DNA of 64,000 bases from assembly GCA_963556495.2 (NCBI GenBank), contig OY747705.1, forward strand, positions 8,363,501 to 8,427,500. Direction: 5' to 3'. Positions 25,325 through 36,269 of the stretch are shown one piece after another; position 1 is the stretch's first letter, and the number at the start of each line of letters is the position of its first letter. A program made the translations under genes and the position numbers. The notes beneath the pieces were generated by a model, which worked only from the letters and a program-made list of their open reading frames with translations, was not told the DNA's origin and searched no databases. Source of the DNA: Valencia hispanica (taxonomy: Eukaryota; Chordata; Actinopteri; Cyprinodontiformes; Valenciidae).

Positions 25325-27800
25325 CATCATATCATATCAAATTTAATTCAATCAAATTCAAATATACCTTATTGATCCCAGAGGGAAATTAGTTGTTGGT
25401 ATAGCTCATATAATTAATTCTTTAGGGAGTTGTTGTAGATGATGATGGCTGTAGGCAGGAAGGATTTCCTGTAGCGATCTGTATTGCAGCCAAACTGAAG
25501 AAGCCTCCGACTGAAGACGCTCTGTTGTTGTGTGACTGTCTCATGAAGAGGATACTCAGGGTTGTCCATAATTTTTTTGATTTTATGAAGAATCCTTCTT
25601 TGCATCATCATCTCCAGATGTTCCACAGTTGTCCCAAGAACAGAACCAGAACCTTCTTTATCAGGTTGTTTAGCCTATTTAAGTCCCTGGCTCTGATGCT
25701 GCTACCCCAACAGATGACGGCTGAAGAGATTACACTCTCCACAACAGACTTGTAGAACATCTCCAGCATCTTGCTGCAAACCTTGAAGGACCTAAGCTTC
25801 CTCAAGAAGTACAGTCTGCTCTGTCCCTTCTTGTAGACGGCTTCACTGTTTAGTCTGCAGTCCAGTCTGTTGTCAAGGTGAACTCTGAGGTATTTATACT
25901 CCTCAACCACCTCCACTTCTTCTCCCATGATGGAAACAGTGTTTGACTTATCCCTGTTTCTTCTGAAATCTACAATCATCTCCTTTGTTTTGTTCCCATT
26001 CAAGGTGAGACGATTGTTTCCACACCATGTCACAAAGCGGTCCACCAGCTCTCTGTATTCAGCTTCTTGTCCATCTCTGATACACCCGACAATTGCAGAG
26101 TCATCTGAGTATTTCTGCAGATGACAGGTCTCGGATTTGTACTGGAAGTCTGAGGTGTACAGAGTGAAAGGGAATGGTGAGAGTACTGCCCCCTGTGGTG
26201 CTCCTGTGCTGCTGACCACCTGGTTTGACACACAATTCTTCAGTCTCACAAACTGTGGTCTGTTGGTCAGGTAGTCATTGATCCAGGCTATTGTTGAGGG
26301 CTCCACCTGTGTCTTCAGGAGTTTCTGACAAAGCAAATCAGGCTGAATTGTGTTAAATGCACTGGAGAAATCAAAGAACATGATCCTCACAGTGCTGCTT
26401 GCTTTGTCCAGATGACAGTGGGTTGGTTGAGGTAGGTGGATGATGGCATCTTCAACTCCAACTCCACACCGATAAGCAAACTGCAGCGGGTCCTGATATG
26501 TTCTAGTTTGCTTACTCAGGGGAGCCAACAGGAGTCTCTCCAGGACCTTCATGATGTGGGACGACAGGGCAACAAGTCTACAGTCATCGATGACTGATGG
26601 GTGAGTTCTTTTTGGTACTGGAACAAGGCATGATGTCTTCCACAACACTGGAACATTCTCCTGAGTTAGGCTAAGGTTGAAGAGTTGCTGCAGAATCCCA
26701 CAGAGCTGCTTTGCACAGGCCTTCAGGACTCTGGGGCTGACACCATCTGGACCTGCAGCCTTGTTCCTGTTCAGTTTCTCCAGCTGCCTCTTCACCTGAC
26801 TTTTGGAGACAGACAAGTGGGAGGGGGAGGCAAAGGGGGTAGCAGTATTTCCTGACTTGGTTGAAGTCAAACTTGTGGAATCAGAAGAGTCCATGGCTGA
26901 GGTGAAGGATAAAACATCCGAGGTGTAACAGGAAAGCTGTTGATCAGAGGAGAGTGGGATGTCTGTTTGGCTGGAAACAGGAGAGGGGGATGCTGAGCTA
27001 GTTCCTGAACTGAACCTGTTGAAGAATGTGTTCAGTTCATTGGCTCTGTCCAGACTTCCATCTATCCAAACCTTCCTGTTCTTAAAGCCTGTGATCTTTC
27101 TCATTCCTGACATCTCAGATATTGTTCCTCTGTAGTTTGTTCTCCAGCTTCTTCCTGTATGCCTCCTTGCTGTCTCTGATCTTGACCTTAAGTTGCTTCT
27201 GTATACTCCTCAGTAATTCCCTGTCTCCCTCCCTAAAGGCTCTTTTTTCTTGTTTAGCAGTTCCTTCAGGTCACTGGTGATCCACGGTTTGTTATTAGGG
27301 AAGCATCTCACTGTTCTGGTGGGGATGATGTTGTCCACACAGAAGTTTATATAGTCAGTCACACACTCAGTCATGGCATTGATGTCCTCTCCATGTGATT
27401 GGCAAAGAGTACTCCAGTCTGTGGTTGCAAAACAACCCTGCAGGGCTTCTTCAGCTTCCTGTGACCATTTTCTCACAGTTTTCTTTGTAGCAGGTTGCCT
27501 CTGAACAAGTGGTTGATATTCTGAACAGAGAAAAACAAGATTGTGATCTGATTGTCCCAGAGGAGGTCTTGGTTTGGACATGTATGCATCCTTTACATTT
27601 GCATAAAACAAATCCAAGGTCCTGTTTTCTCTTGTAGAGCAGCTGACAAACTGTTTAAATGTTGGAAGTGTAGTAGAGAGCGAGGCATGATTAAAATCAC
27701 CAGATATTGCCACAAATGCATTGGGGTGGTGTGTCTGCAGCTTAGCAAAAACGTAACTGATGACATTACATGCATTCAGTGTGGCCCTGTCACACACTGA
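25325..27800 (-). pseudogene. Rex1/CR1-like LINE, 5'-truncated, left arm of an inverted pair
   Basis: Reading on the minus strand, the C-terminal half of an APE-type endonuclease comes first (27797-27210; ISGDFNHASL, LGQSDHNLVF, ending near PWITSDLKELLNKKK). The reverse transcriptase follows (27113-25608; NKAAGPDGVSPRVLKAC, FFDFSSAFNTIQP, STGAPQGAVLSPF, YSDDSAIVG as the catalytic box, VICWGSSIRARD). The RT ORF is open for 501 codons, but a frame break near 27115-27210 separates it from the endonuclease. The 3' tail is at about 25325-25400 (ttattgatcccagagggaaa). The first half of the endonuclease is missing. RT clade by motif only: CR1 group, Rex1-like. Confidence 0.85.
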
Positions 27801-27959
27801 AGGGTGGCTGCATGTTGGAGTGGCTCTGTTAGCAACATATTAAGTTTTGGTTCTTTGTACATTGGTTCCTCTTTTTTCTTGAGGAAGATTGAATTCTTTA
27901 CCTGTATACTTTCTGGTTTTTGGTACTGTTAACCTGGAAAGATTTTTTCAGTTAATTTT

Positions 27960-30900
27960 TCACTTGTTGATAACTTGTTGTGATGCGGAACCATGGCAAC
28001 AATGTGGTTTACAGCTGAGAGCAGCTGATTACCATCGCAAAACCTTAAATACTATCTCAGCTGAAGCCACAAATCTCTGATGAGTTGATAAGGAGGAGAT
28101 GTGGATCCAGAGCAGGAACAAAAAGGAGACAGAGAAAGAGGAAGTTCAAACCATCTCTTCCATTGATCATTATTGGCAATGTGAGATCACTGGCTAACAA
28201 GATGGATGAACTCATAGCCCTTACAAGGACTCAGCCTGAGTATCGGGAATGCAGTCTTATGTGTTTTACTGAGACATGGCTGCAGGATCATATCCCCAAA
28301 TTCAACGTCTCTCTCCCAGGCTTCCTGACTGTACGAGCAGACAGAGATCTGAAAACGAGCTGAAAAGAAAAGGAGATGGAGTAGCAGGGCAACAATAGAT
28401 GGTGACATCCAGGACATGTTACTGTGAAGTGTTGTCTCTGCAGTCCAGATATCGAACTCTTGGCAGTAAGTTTTCGTCCATATTATTTACCAAGAGAGTT
28501 CACCAGTCTAATTTTGGCAGTTATTTACATTCCACCTTCAGCTGTTGCTGACAATGCTTGTGATGTCATCAGTTCCGTTGTTGCTAAGCCACAGACACAG
28601 CATTGCAATGATTTGTGGCAATATCTGGTCATAATTGCATCATTTTGTCATGCAATCAACTTTGTCATGATTACATCATGCCTCGCTCTCGTCTACACTT
28701 CCAACATTTCAACAGTTTGTTAGCTGCTCTACAAGAGAAAACAGGAACTTGGATTTGTTTTATGCAAATGTAAATGTTTGTACATGTCCAAACCAAGACC
28801 TCCTCTGGGACAATCAGATCACAATTCTCTGTTCAGAATATAAGCCACTTGTTCAGAGACAACCTGTTACAAAGAGAACTGTGAGAAAATAGTCACAGGA
28901 AGCAGAAGAACCCCTGCAGGGTTGTTTTGCAACCACAGACTGGATGACTCTTTGCCAAGCACATGGAGAGGACATCAATGCCATGACTGAGTCTGTGATT
29001 GACTATATAAACTTCTGTGTGGACAACATCATCTCCACCAGAACAGTGAGATGCTTCCCTAATAACAAAACGTGGATCACCAGTGACCTGAAGGAACTGC
29101 TAAACAAGAAAAAAAGAGCCTTCAAGGAGGGAAACAGGGAATTATTGAGGAGTATACAGAAGCAACTTAAGGTCAAGATCAGAGACAGCAAGGAGCAAAG
29201 AGGGATACAGGAAGAAGCTGGAGAACAAACTACAGAGGAACAATATCCGAGATGTCTGGTAAGGAATGAAAAAGATCACAGGATTTAAGGACAGGGAGGA
29301 TTGGATAGATGGAAGTCTGGACAGAGTCAATGAACTGAACACATTCTTCAACAGGTTCAGTTCAGGAACTAGCTCAGCATCCTCCTGTCCTGTTCCCAGG
29401 CAAACAGACATCCCACTCTCCTCTGATCAGCAGCTTTCCTGTTACACCTCGGATGTTTTATCCTTCACCTCACCAATGGACTCTTCTGATTCCACAAGTT
29501 TGACTTCAACCAAGTCAGGAAATGCTGCTACCCCCTTGCCTCCCCCTCCCACTTGTCTGTCTCCAAAAGTCAGGTGAAGAGGCAGCTGGAAAAACTGAAC
29601 AGGAACAAGGCTGCAGGTCCAGATGGTGTCAGCCGCAAAGTCCTGAAGGCCTGTGCAGAGCAGCTCTGTGGGATTCTGCAGCAACTCTTCAACCTTAGCC
29701 TAACTCAGGAGAAGGTTCCAGTGTTGTGGAAGATATCATGCCTTGTTCCAGTGCCAAAAAGAACTCACCCATCAGTCATCAATGACTATAGACCTGTTTC
29801 CCTGACATCCCACATCATGAAGGTCCTGGAGAGTCTCCTGTTGGCACCCCTGAGTAAGCAAACTAGAACATATCAGGACCCGCTGCAGTTTGCAGTTTGC
29901 TTGATGCAACTTGCTGAGTTAGGGTTGAAGATGCTATCATCCACCTGGTTCAACCAACCCACTGTCATCTGGACAAAGCAGGCAGCACTGTGAGGATCAT
30001 GTTCTTTGATTTCTCCAATGCATTTAACACAATTCAGCCTGATTTGCTTTGTCAGAAACTCCTGAAGACACGGGTGGAGCCCTCAACAATCGCCTGGATC
30101 AATGACTACCTGACCAACAGACCACCGTTTGTGAGACTGAAGAATTGTGTGTCAAACCAGGTGGTCAGCAGCACAGGAGCACCACAGGGGGCAGTACTCT
30201 CACCATTCCTTTTCACTCTGTACACCTCAGACTTCCAGTACAAATCAGAGACCTGTCATCTGCAGAAATACTCAGATGACTCTGCAATTGTCGGGTGTAT
30301 CAGAGATGGACAAGAAGCTGAATACAGAGAGCTGGTGGACCGCTTTGTGACATGGTGTGGAAACAATCGTTTTACTTTGAATGTGAATAAAACAAAGTAT
30401 ATAATTGTAGATTTCAGAAGAAACGGGGATAAGTCAAACACTGTTTCCATCATGGGAGAAGAAGTGGAGGTGGTTGAGGAGTATAAATACCTCAGAGTTC
30501 ACCTTGACAACAGACTGGACTGGAGACTAAACAGTGAAGCCGTCTACAAGAAGGGACAGAGCAGACTGTACTTCTTGAGGAAGCTTAGGTCCTTCAAGGT
30601 TTGCAGCAAGATGCTGGAGATGTTCTACAAGTCTGTTGTGGAGAGTGTAATCTCTTCAGCCGTCATCTGTTGGGGTAGCAGCATCAGAGCCAGGGACTAA
30701 AAAAGGCTAAACATCTGGAGATGGTAATGCAAAGAAGGATTCTTCAAAAAATCAAAAAAATTATGGACAACCCTGAGCATCCTCTTCATGAGACTGTCAT
30801 ACAACAACAGAGCGTCTTCAGTCAGAGGCTCTTCAGTTTCGCTGCAATACAGACCGCTACAGGAAATCCTTCCTGCCCACAGCCATCATCATCTACAACA

Positions 30901-30985
30901 ACTCCTTAAAGAATTAATATATGAGCTATAGCAACACTAAATTTCCCCCTGGGATCAATCAAGTATTTTTTTAATTGAATTGAAT
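27960..30985 (+). pseudogene. Rex1/CR1-like LINE, near full length, right arm of an inverted pair
   Basis: The endonuclease start is visible at about 28160-28350 (IIGNVRSLANKMDELIAL, CFTETWLQDHIP), followed by stops and shifts. RT pieces are at 29553-29880 and 29990-30700 (FFDFSNAFNTIQP, STGAPQGAVLSPF, YSDDSAIVG), separated by a frameshift near 29890-29985. The tail at about 30900-30985 ends in aattgaattgaat. It is broken in at least five places. Over the shared 236-residue RT block it differs from the minus-strand copy at about ten positions. The 5' limit is uncertain (27800-28085). Confidence 0.85.
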
Positions 30986-31031
30986 AAAAACACAGAACAC
31001 CTGACAGCTACTCACCCTCTTAACTCCTGTA

Positions 31032-32411
31032 GTCCATTAGAAAGTGTCTGAACTTTTTTACATTTTGTCATGTTACAACTTCAATATATTTTAGCAGAGT
31101 TGTAGGTGATAGTCCAGCATAAAGTAATGCATAGTTTTCACTGCAGTTACAACTGTGCGTGTTTGGGGGTGTGTTTCTATGATCTTTGCTCATCTAGAGA
31201 ATGATTTCTCCCATTGTTCTTTGCAAATTAGCTTAAACACAGCTAGACAGAAGAAGCATCTTGTGAATTCTTGTCACAGATCACCAATTCTAACACATAA
31301 ATATGTTTTGATATTAACCAGGGGTTTCCAACTCCAGCCCTCCTGCATGTTTTAGATGTGTCTTTGCTTCAACACAGCTGATTAAAATGATTAAAGTATT
31401 TCTTCATCATGCTATCAAGTTCTGCAGCGGCATGTTAAAGAACCATCATTTGATTCCTTTAACACATGAAACAATTTTGATCTGAACTATTTCATCATAG
31501 GAGAACCCAGGTGAACCCCGGCCAGTTTCCCTGTCTCTTCTAAAGAAAAGTGTTTCCCCACAGCATGATGCTGCCATCATCTTGTCTCACCATTAGAATA
31601 GTGTGTTCAGGGGATGTTCAGAATTAGTTTTACAACTCCTTTAGGAAGACCCGTTTTGGTGTAATCCCCCCAAGGGTAGCTTCTTGCGAATGTTCGTCTC
31701 CTACATTGGCTTGTGGAAAACGGCAAATTTGGCTTTCTGTCAACAAAAGAAAGTCTTACTTCTTACCATTGTTCCAATGAAGTCAGGTTTGTGGAGATTT
31801 GGATCTCTGCAGCTTCAATGAATCTTTTGGCTGCTTCTCTGAGCAATGTTCTTCCTTCCCTGCCAAACAGTTTAGCTAGACGGTCCTGTCTTGCTAGATT
31901 TTGTTTTGTTAATGTTTTCTAACATAACCTTTCTTTAGCCCTCAATAAAACGTCCTTCCTGACCTGTCCAGTGTGTTCTTTGGTCTTCATGATGCTGTTT
32001 GTTCTCCAATGTTCTCCAACAAACCTCTGAGGCCTTCAAAGAACACATGCTTTTATACAGAAATTGAATCACATGGATGTTGCTTGCTAATTTGATGATT
32101 TCTGAAGGCAGCCTTGTGCAGCGTAGGTCGTTTTTTTAGGGCTATCAGAGCAAAGGGGGCTGAATACAAACATCAAAAATGTGGTTCTAGGAAGTATTGA
32201 CTGGTGGACTGAATGTAAACATATGCCACAGATTTTCTTTCAGATTTTAATCAAATATATATATTATTAGGTAAAAAAATAATAATAATAATTAAGCATT
32301 ATTTTCCTTTCAGGGGAAAGTATTTACTGCTTTCTTTTGCGTCGGTCACATACAATTAACAGTAAAATGCATTAAAGTCTGTGGCATGACATAATATAAT
32401 ATGAGGCACTG
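31032..32411 (-). mobile_element. Tc1-like element, about 1.38 kb, inactive
   Basis: Flanked by TA on both sides; the left end starts gtccattagaaagtgtctga and the right end is atgaggcactg. 'acagcatgatgctgccatca' at about 31560 is the antisense of the transposase [10 protein letters not shown] region, so the transposase was on the minus strand. Only fragments remain in frame. A hAT-like 'caggggtttccaactccagc' segment sits inside at about 31320-31460. Confidence 0.7.
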
Positions 32412-32689
32412 TACAGTTGTTGTTTTCTAGCTTCACTCTTAAAAGATGTTAAAGGGGAAAAAAAGGCTTTTTTCTGTAAACCCGCAGAATCGTCTAAACA
32501 CAGGCGTTCTCTTTAAACTTAGGGTTTTCTCCCAGGCTGATTTCCGAGAAGTCTCTAGTGCCCTCTGTGGGAACATCGAGGTTCGAACATCTCTCATTTC
32601 TCCATCACCGTGCCTCCTCAAGTTCCTGCAAAAAGCAGGTTGCCTCTCGTCAGCCGTCTTTTGTTCATTTCAAACAATAAATGCAAAAA

Positions 32690-33359
32690 GACAAGGTGGA
32701 TCTCTGTTGCTTTATTTCACAATATCATCATCTTGTTTCTTCTCATAAAAAGATCACAAATCTGCATCATTTCACGTTTTCAGCTAAATGTGCGAGCACA
32801 AACTTACAATACAAGAATCTCCAATCTCTTATAAGACAAAGGTTTCTGTTCTGAGCATGCAGAAGCAACAGTTCAGGATGCATATACAGGATCTGAGAAT
32901 AAACCATTCACGATGAAGTCAGACTTTCCGAACGAAATCTCTTCACAGCATGTGACACAGTGTGAAACAGGCTGGACTAAATGAGTTCTAATCACATCTC
33001 TGCCACAACACGCTTCTTTGTCTTCAGGGAACTAATCGAGCAACAGAATGTGGCTTTAGAACAAATCTTGGAGATCACATTACAGAACAATAGATTTTCA
33101 ACACATTAGGTGACTGATATCATGCTAATCACGCATAGTACTATTTATTTAATAGAACTATACAGGAGTGATCACTTTGAATACATTTGCAGATATTGGG
33201 AAAAACAGTGAAAGCGGCTTTGGTCTCGTCTTCTTCGGTTTAATCTGCGTACAGCTGGGCTGTAAATAGAGCGGTTTCTGCACAGCCTTGAGTGATGATG
33301 TATGATTTGATTTGTGTTGGAGCAAGAAATGGAGAAAAGCTGAGTCTAGAGGGGGTTGT
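32690..33359 (-). other. 3' UTR and poly(A) signal of the coiled-coil gene
   Basis: An AATAAA on the minus strand at 32716-32711 lies about 645 nt after the stop at 33360-33362. The stretch between holds no repeat that I recognise, consistent with a genuine 3' UTR. Confidence 0.5.
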
Positions 33360-33842
33360 TCACCTGAGACCCGCAGCCAGCTTCTCCATGGCTACCTTGC
33401 GCTCCTCTGCTTTCTGCTGGGAACGCCGCAGGACGTTCCTCAGCTCCTGGAGATGGTCCAGCGTGCCCACTAGCTCACCTTTCACCGTTTTCATCTGGCT
33501 CTCCAGCATCTGTGTGTGATGGAGGGAGTTCCTCCTGTAGCGTCTGGTGGAGCGCACCCTCTCCTCCAGGTCTTCCACTGCAGGCCACAGAAGGAACAGT
33601 GTGACACCAGAAACACCAAGATTTCACCAAGATATGAAGTTTGTGTTACGGACCCATGTTCTCTTGGTAGCCCTTGCTCTCCGAACTCGAATCTGTCTTC
33701 TTCTCCATCATGTTCTTTGTTTGCTGCAGCATCTTCTCCATCTTGGCAAGTTCAGCAGCCTTGGTGTCGCTGTCCCGGCGGATTCTCAGCAGCTCCTGCT
33801 CCCTCTGGGTCAGCTCGCCGTGAAACTTACTCATTTCGGCTC
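33360..33842 (-). CDS. Unidentified coiled-coil protein, last two exons
   Basis: Two exons join cleanly: 33842-33654 (acceptor TTTTCAG, donor G|GTCCGT) and 33578-33360 (acceptor CTGCAG, stop TGA). They encode about 135 residues of heptad-like, charged helix: MSKFHGELTQREQELLRIRR, AELAKMEKMLQQTKNMMEKK, then VEDLEERVRSTRRYRRN and LDHLQELRNVLRRSQQK, ending in KLAAGLR. There is no signal peptide or membrane segment. The upstream exon is uncertain. A candidate at about 33935-33997 (donor CCAG|GTATAAC) would read into the first exon in phase if a TAG acceptor is used; otherwise the ATG of MSKFHG may be the start. The short acidic linker (TDSSSESKG) between the two helices is likely flexible. I do not recognise the family. 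The terminal AGGTGA could also be read as a splice donor, but the downstream poly(A) signal favours a true stop. Confidence 0.7.
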
Positions 33843-34398
33843 CTGAAAAATCTCAATTTCAAAACCGGCACACCAAACCTCTTCTGGAGCCTCAGGTGAG
33901 AGCTTTCCTGACCTCCAGATGGAAGGGTTATACCTGGAAGATGACGTTTTTTGACTCTGAACTTGGAACCTCTGAGCAGCTCGGTCCTCCCTTTCTACTG
34001 CAGGAACACATGAAACACTGGTTTGTTAGCAGTTCAGCCGTTCTGCTGGTGGAATTTAGCTTGTTACGGGCCATAACCTCAGCACATGCCTGGAAGTCAT
34101 CTGAACACAGTCTCTCTTAGTACAAAACATTATAATTAGCCAGTCATAAGACTGTTATTGCACAGCCCTAAAGAAACAGATCTTTTTCTCAGTCAGTCAG
34201 AGGCTGCAAAGAGAAAAGGGGACGGTTTAAAATAACTCAGTGTACTTGAGAAGGAGAAAAAACGGATGACACTGTAACAAAACAGTTGATGAAGTATTGC
34301 ATGGCTCTTTATAAACAAGAAGAAAAAACCTGAATCTGAAGCTTGTAAGGGGGGTCTCCTTTGAACATAGAAACAGATCCAGAACTTGGTGCCAGCAG

Positions 34399-36266
34399 CA
34401 GTGCTGTGAAAAGATTTTGTCCCCTTCCTGATTTCTTTTTTTCTTTTTTGCATATTTTTCACATTTAAATGTTTTAAAATCATGAAACAAATGTAAGTGT
34501 TAGTCAAAGACAACACAAGTAAACATAAAATGCAGTTTTTAGAAAAAGGTTTTTAATATTAAGGGAGAACAAAATCCAAATCTACATGGCCCTGTGTGAC
34601 AAAGAGACCCCCCTCTTTTAAACATAACTTAACAGTGGTTCATCACACCTGAGTTTATTTTCTCTATAGCAACATCCAGGCCTGATTACTGCCACACATG
34701 TTTCCAATCAAGAAATCACTTGAATCAGGCCTGGCAGACCTGACAAAGTGAAGTTGACCAGGGCGGCTGTAGTTCAGTGGTGGAGTAGTCGGCCTGCGAC
34801 CCAGAAATCGTGGGTTCGATTCCAGCTTCCACCTGCTGCATGTCGTTGGGTCCTTGGGCAAGACACTTCACCTACCCGCCTACTGGTGTTGGCCAGAGGG
34901 ACCGATGGCGCAATATGGCAGCCTCGCTTCTGTCAGTGAGGGCAGCTGTGGCTATAATCATAGCTTGCTTCCACCAGTGTATGAATGTGAGAGTGAATGA
35001 ATAATGGAGTTGTAAAAGTGCTTTGAGTCTCTCGAAAAAAGAGCTATATAAATGCAAGCTATTATTATTAGCTAGAAATCATGCTGAGATCCAAAGAAAT
35101 TCAGCAATCACGAGAAAGAAAGTTGTTGAGATCTATCAGTCTGGAGAAGGTTCTAAAGCTTTGTCACTCCAGTGAACCACAGTGAGAGCCGTTATCCACA
35201 GATGGTGGAAACATGGACAGGTGAACCTTCCCAGGATCGGCCGGCTGACCAAAATTATCCAGAGAGCCCAGTGATGACACATCCAAGAAATCACAAAAGA
35301 CCCCACAACGACCATTCCAAAGAACTTCACATGCCTCAGTTGAGGTCAGAGGTCATGACTCCACTGTAAGAAAGAGACCGGGCCAAAACCAAGACTAAAA
35401 TCACTGCTGAGCAAGAAGAACATTCAGGATCGTCTCAATTTATCCAGAAACCATCTTGATGATCCCCAAAGCTTCTGGGAAACTCTTCTGTAGACTGACG
35501 AGACAAAAGCAGAACTTTTTGGAAAGTGTGTGTCCTGTTAGAGCTGGTGTAAAAGTAACAGCATTTCATCACACCAACAGTAAAGCATGGTGGTGGTAGT
35601 GTGATGGTCTGGGGCTGTTTTCTGGCTTCAGTTCCTGAAAGACTTGCTGTGATAAATGGAACCATGAATTCTGCCATCAAATAAAACATCCTGAAGGAGA
35701 ACGCTCGACCATCTGTTGGTGACCTCAACCTGAAACTAACCTGGGTTCTGCAGCAGGACAATGATCCAAAACACACCAGCAAGTTCACCTCTGAATGGCT
35801 GAATAAAAATAACATGAAAACTCTGGAGTGGCCTAGTTAAAGTCCTGGCCTGAATCCTATTGAGATGCTGTGGCATGATCTTAAAAAGGATGGTCATGCT
35901 GGAAAACCCTCCAATGTGGCTGAACTACAACAATTCTGTAAAGATGAGTGGGAAAAAATTCCTCCACAGCTGGAAAAGACTCACTGCAAGTAATCACAGA
36001 CGCTGGATTACAGTTGTTGCTGCTAAGGGCAACGCAACCAGTTATTAGGTTTAGGGGACAATAACTATGTCACACGGGGCCATATAGCTTTGGATTTTTC
36101 TCCCTTGATTATAAAAGCTGTCATTTAAAAACGGCATTGTGTGTTTACTTGTGTTGTCTTTGACTAATACTTACATTTGTTTGATGGTCTAAAACATTTG
36201 AATGTTACAAACATGCAAACAAAAAGAGAGAAAAATCAGGAATCAGAACACTTCTGCACCACTACA
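34399..36266 (+). pseudogene. Tc1-like transposon with decayed transposase, split by a SINE
   Basis: The left end contains gattttgtccccttcctgat near 34413. A decayed transposase follows on the plus strand: an N-terminal part resuming at about 35075 after the SINE, then HGGGSVMVWG near 35587, and a C-terminal part near 35850-36040. The right end is at about 36235-36266, with aatcaggaatcagaacactt as the imperfect inverted counterpart. Multiple stops and indels are present. This is a different Tc1 family from the one at 1806-2743. Confidence 0.8.
34761..35070 (+). mobile_element. tRNA-derived SINE nested in a Tc1 copy
   Basis: The tRNA-like head (ggctgtagttcagtggtgga) has an exact B-box GGTTCGATTCC at about 34813-34823. 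The body has 'cctgctgcatgtcgttgggt' and 'gtgctttgagtctctcgaaa', and the tail is tataaatgcaagctattattatta. It interrupts the transposon just before the transposase start codon region. Confidence 0.85.
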
Positions 36267-36269
36267 TGT

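Noticed and set aside
25608..27113. A 501-codon ORF as a host gene
   Set aside because: It contains LINE reverse transcriptase motifs throughout and has a second copy 3 kb away.
34761..34835. Possible tRNA gene
   Set aside because: It is the head of a SINE with a full body and tail, inserted in a transposon.
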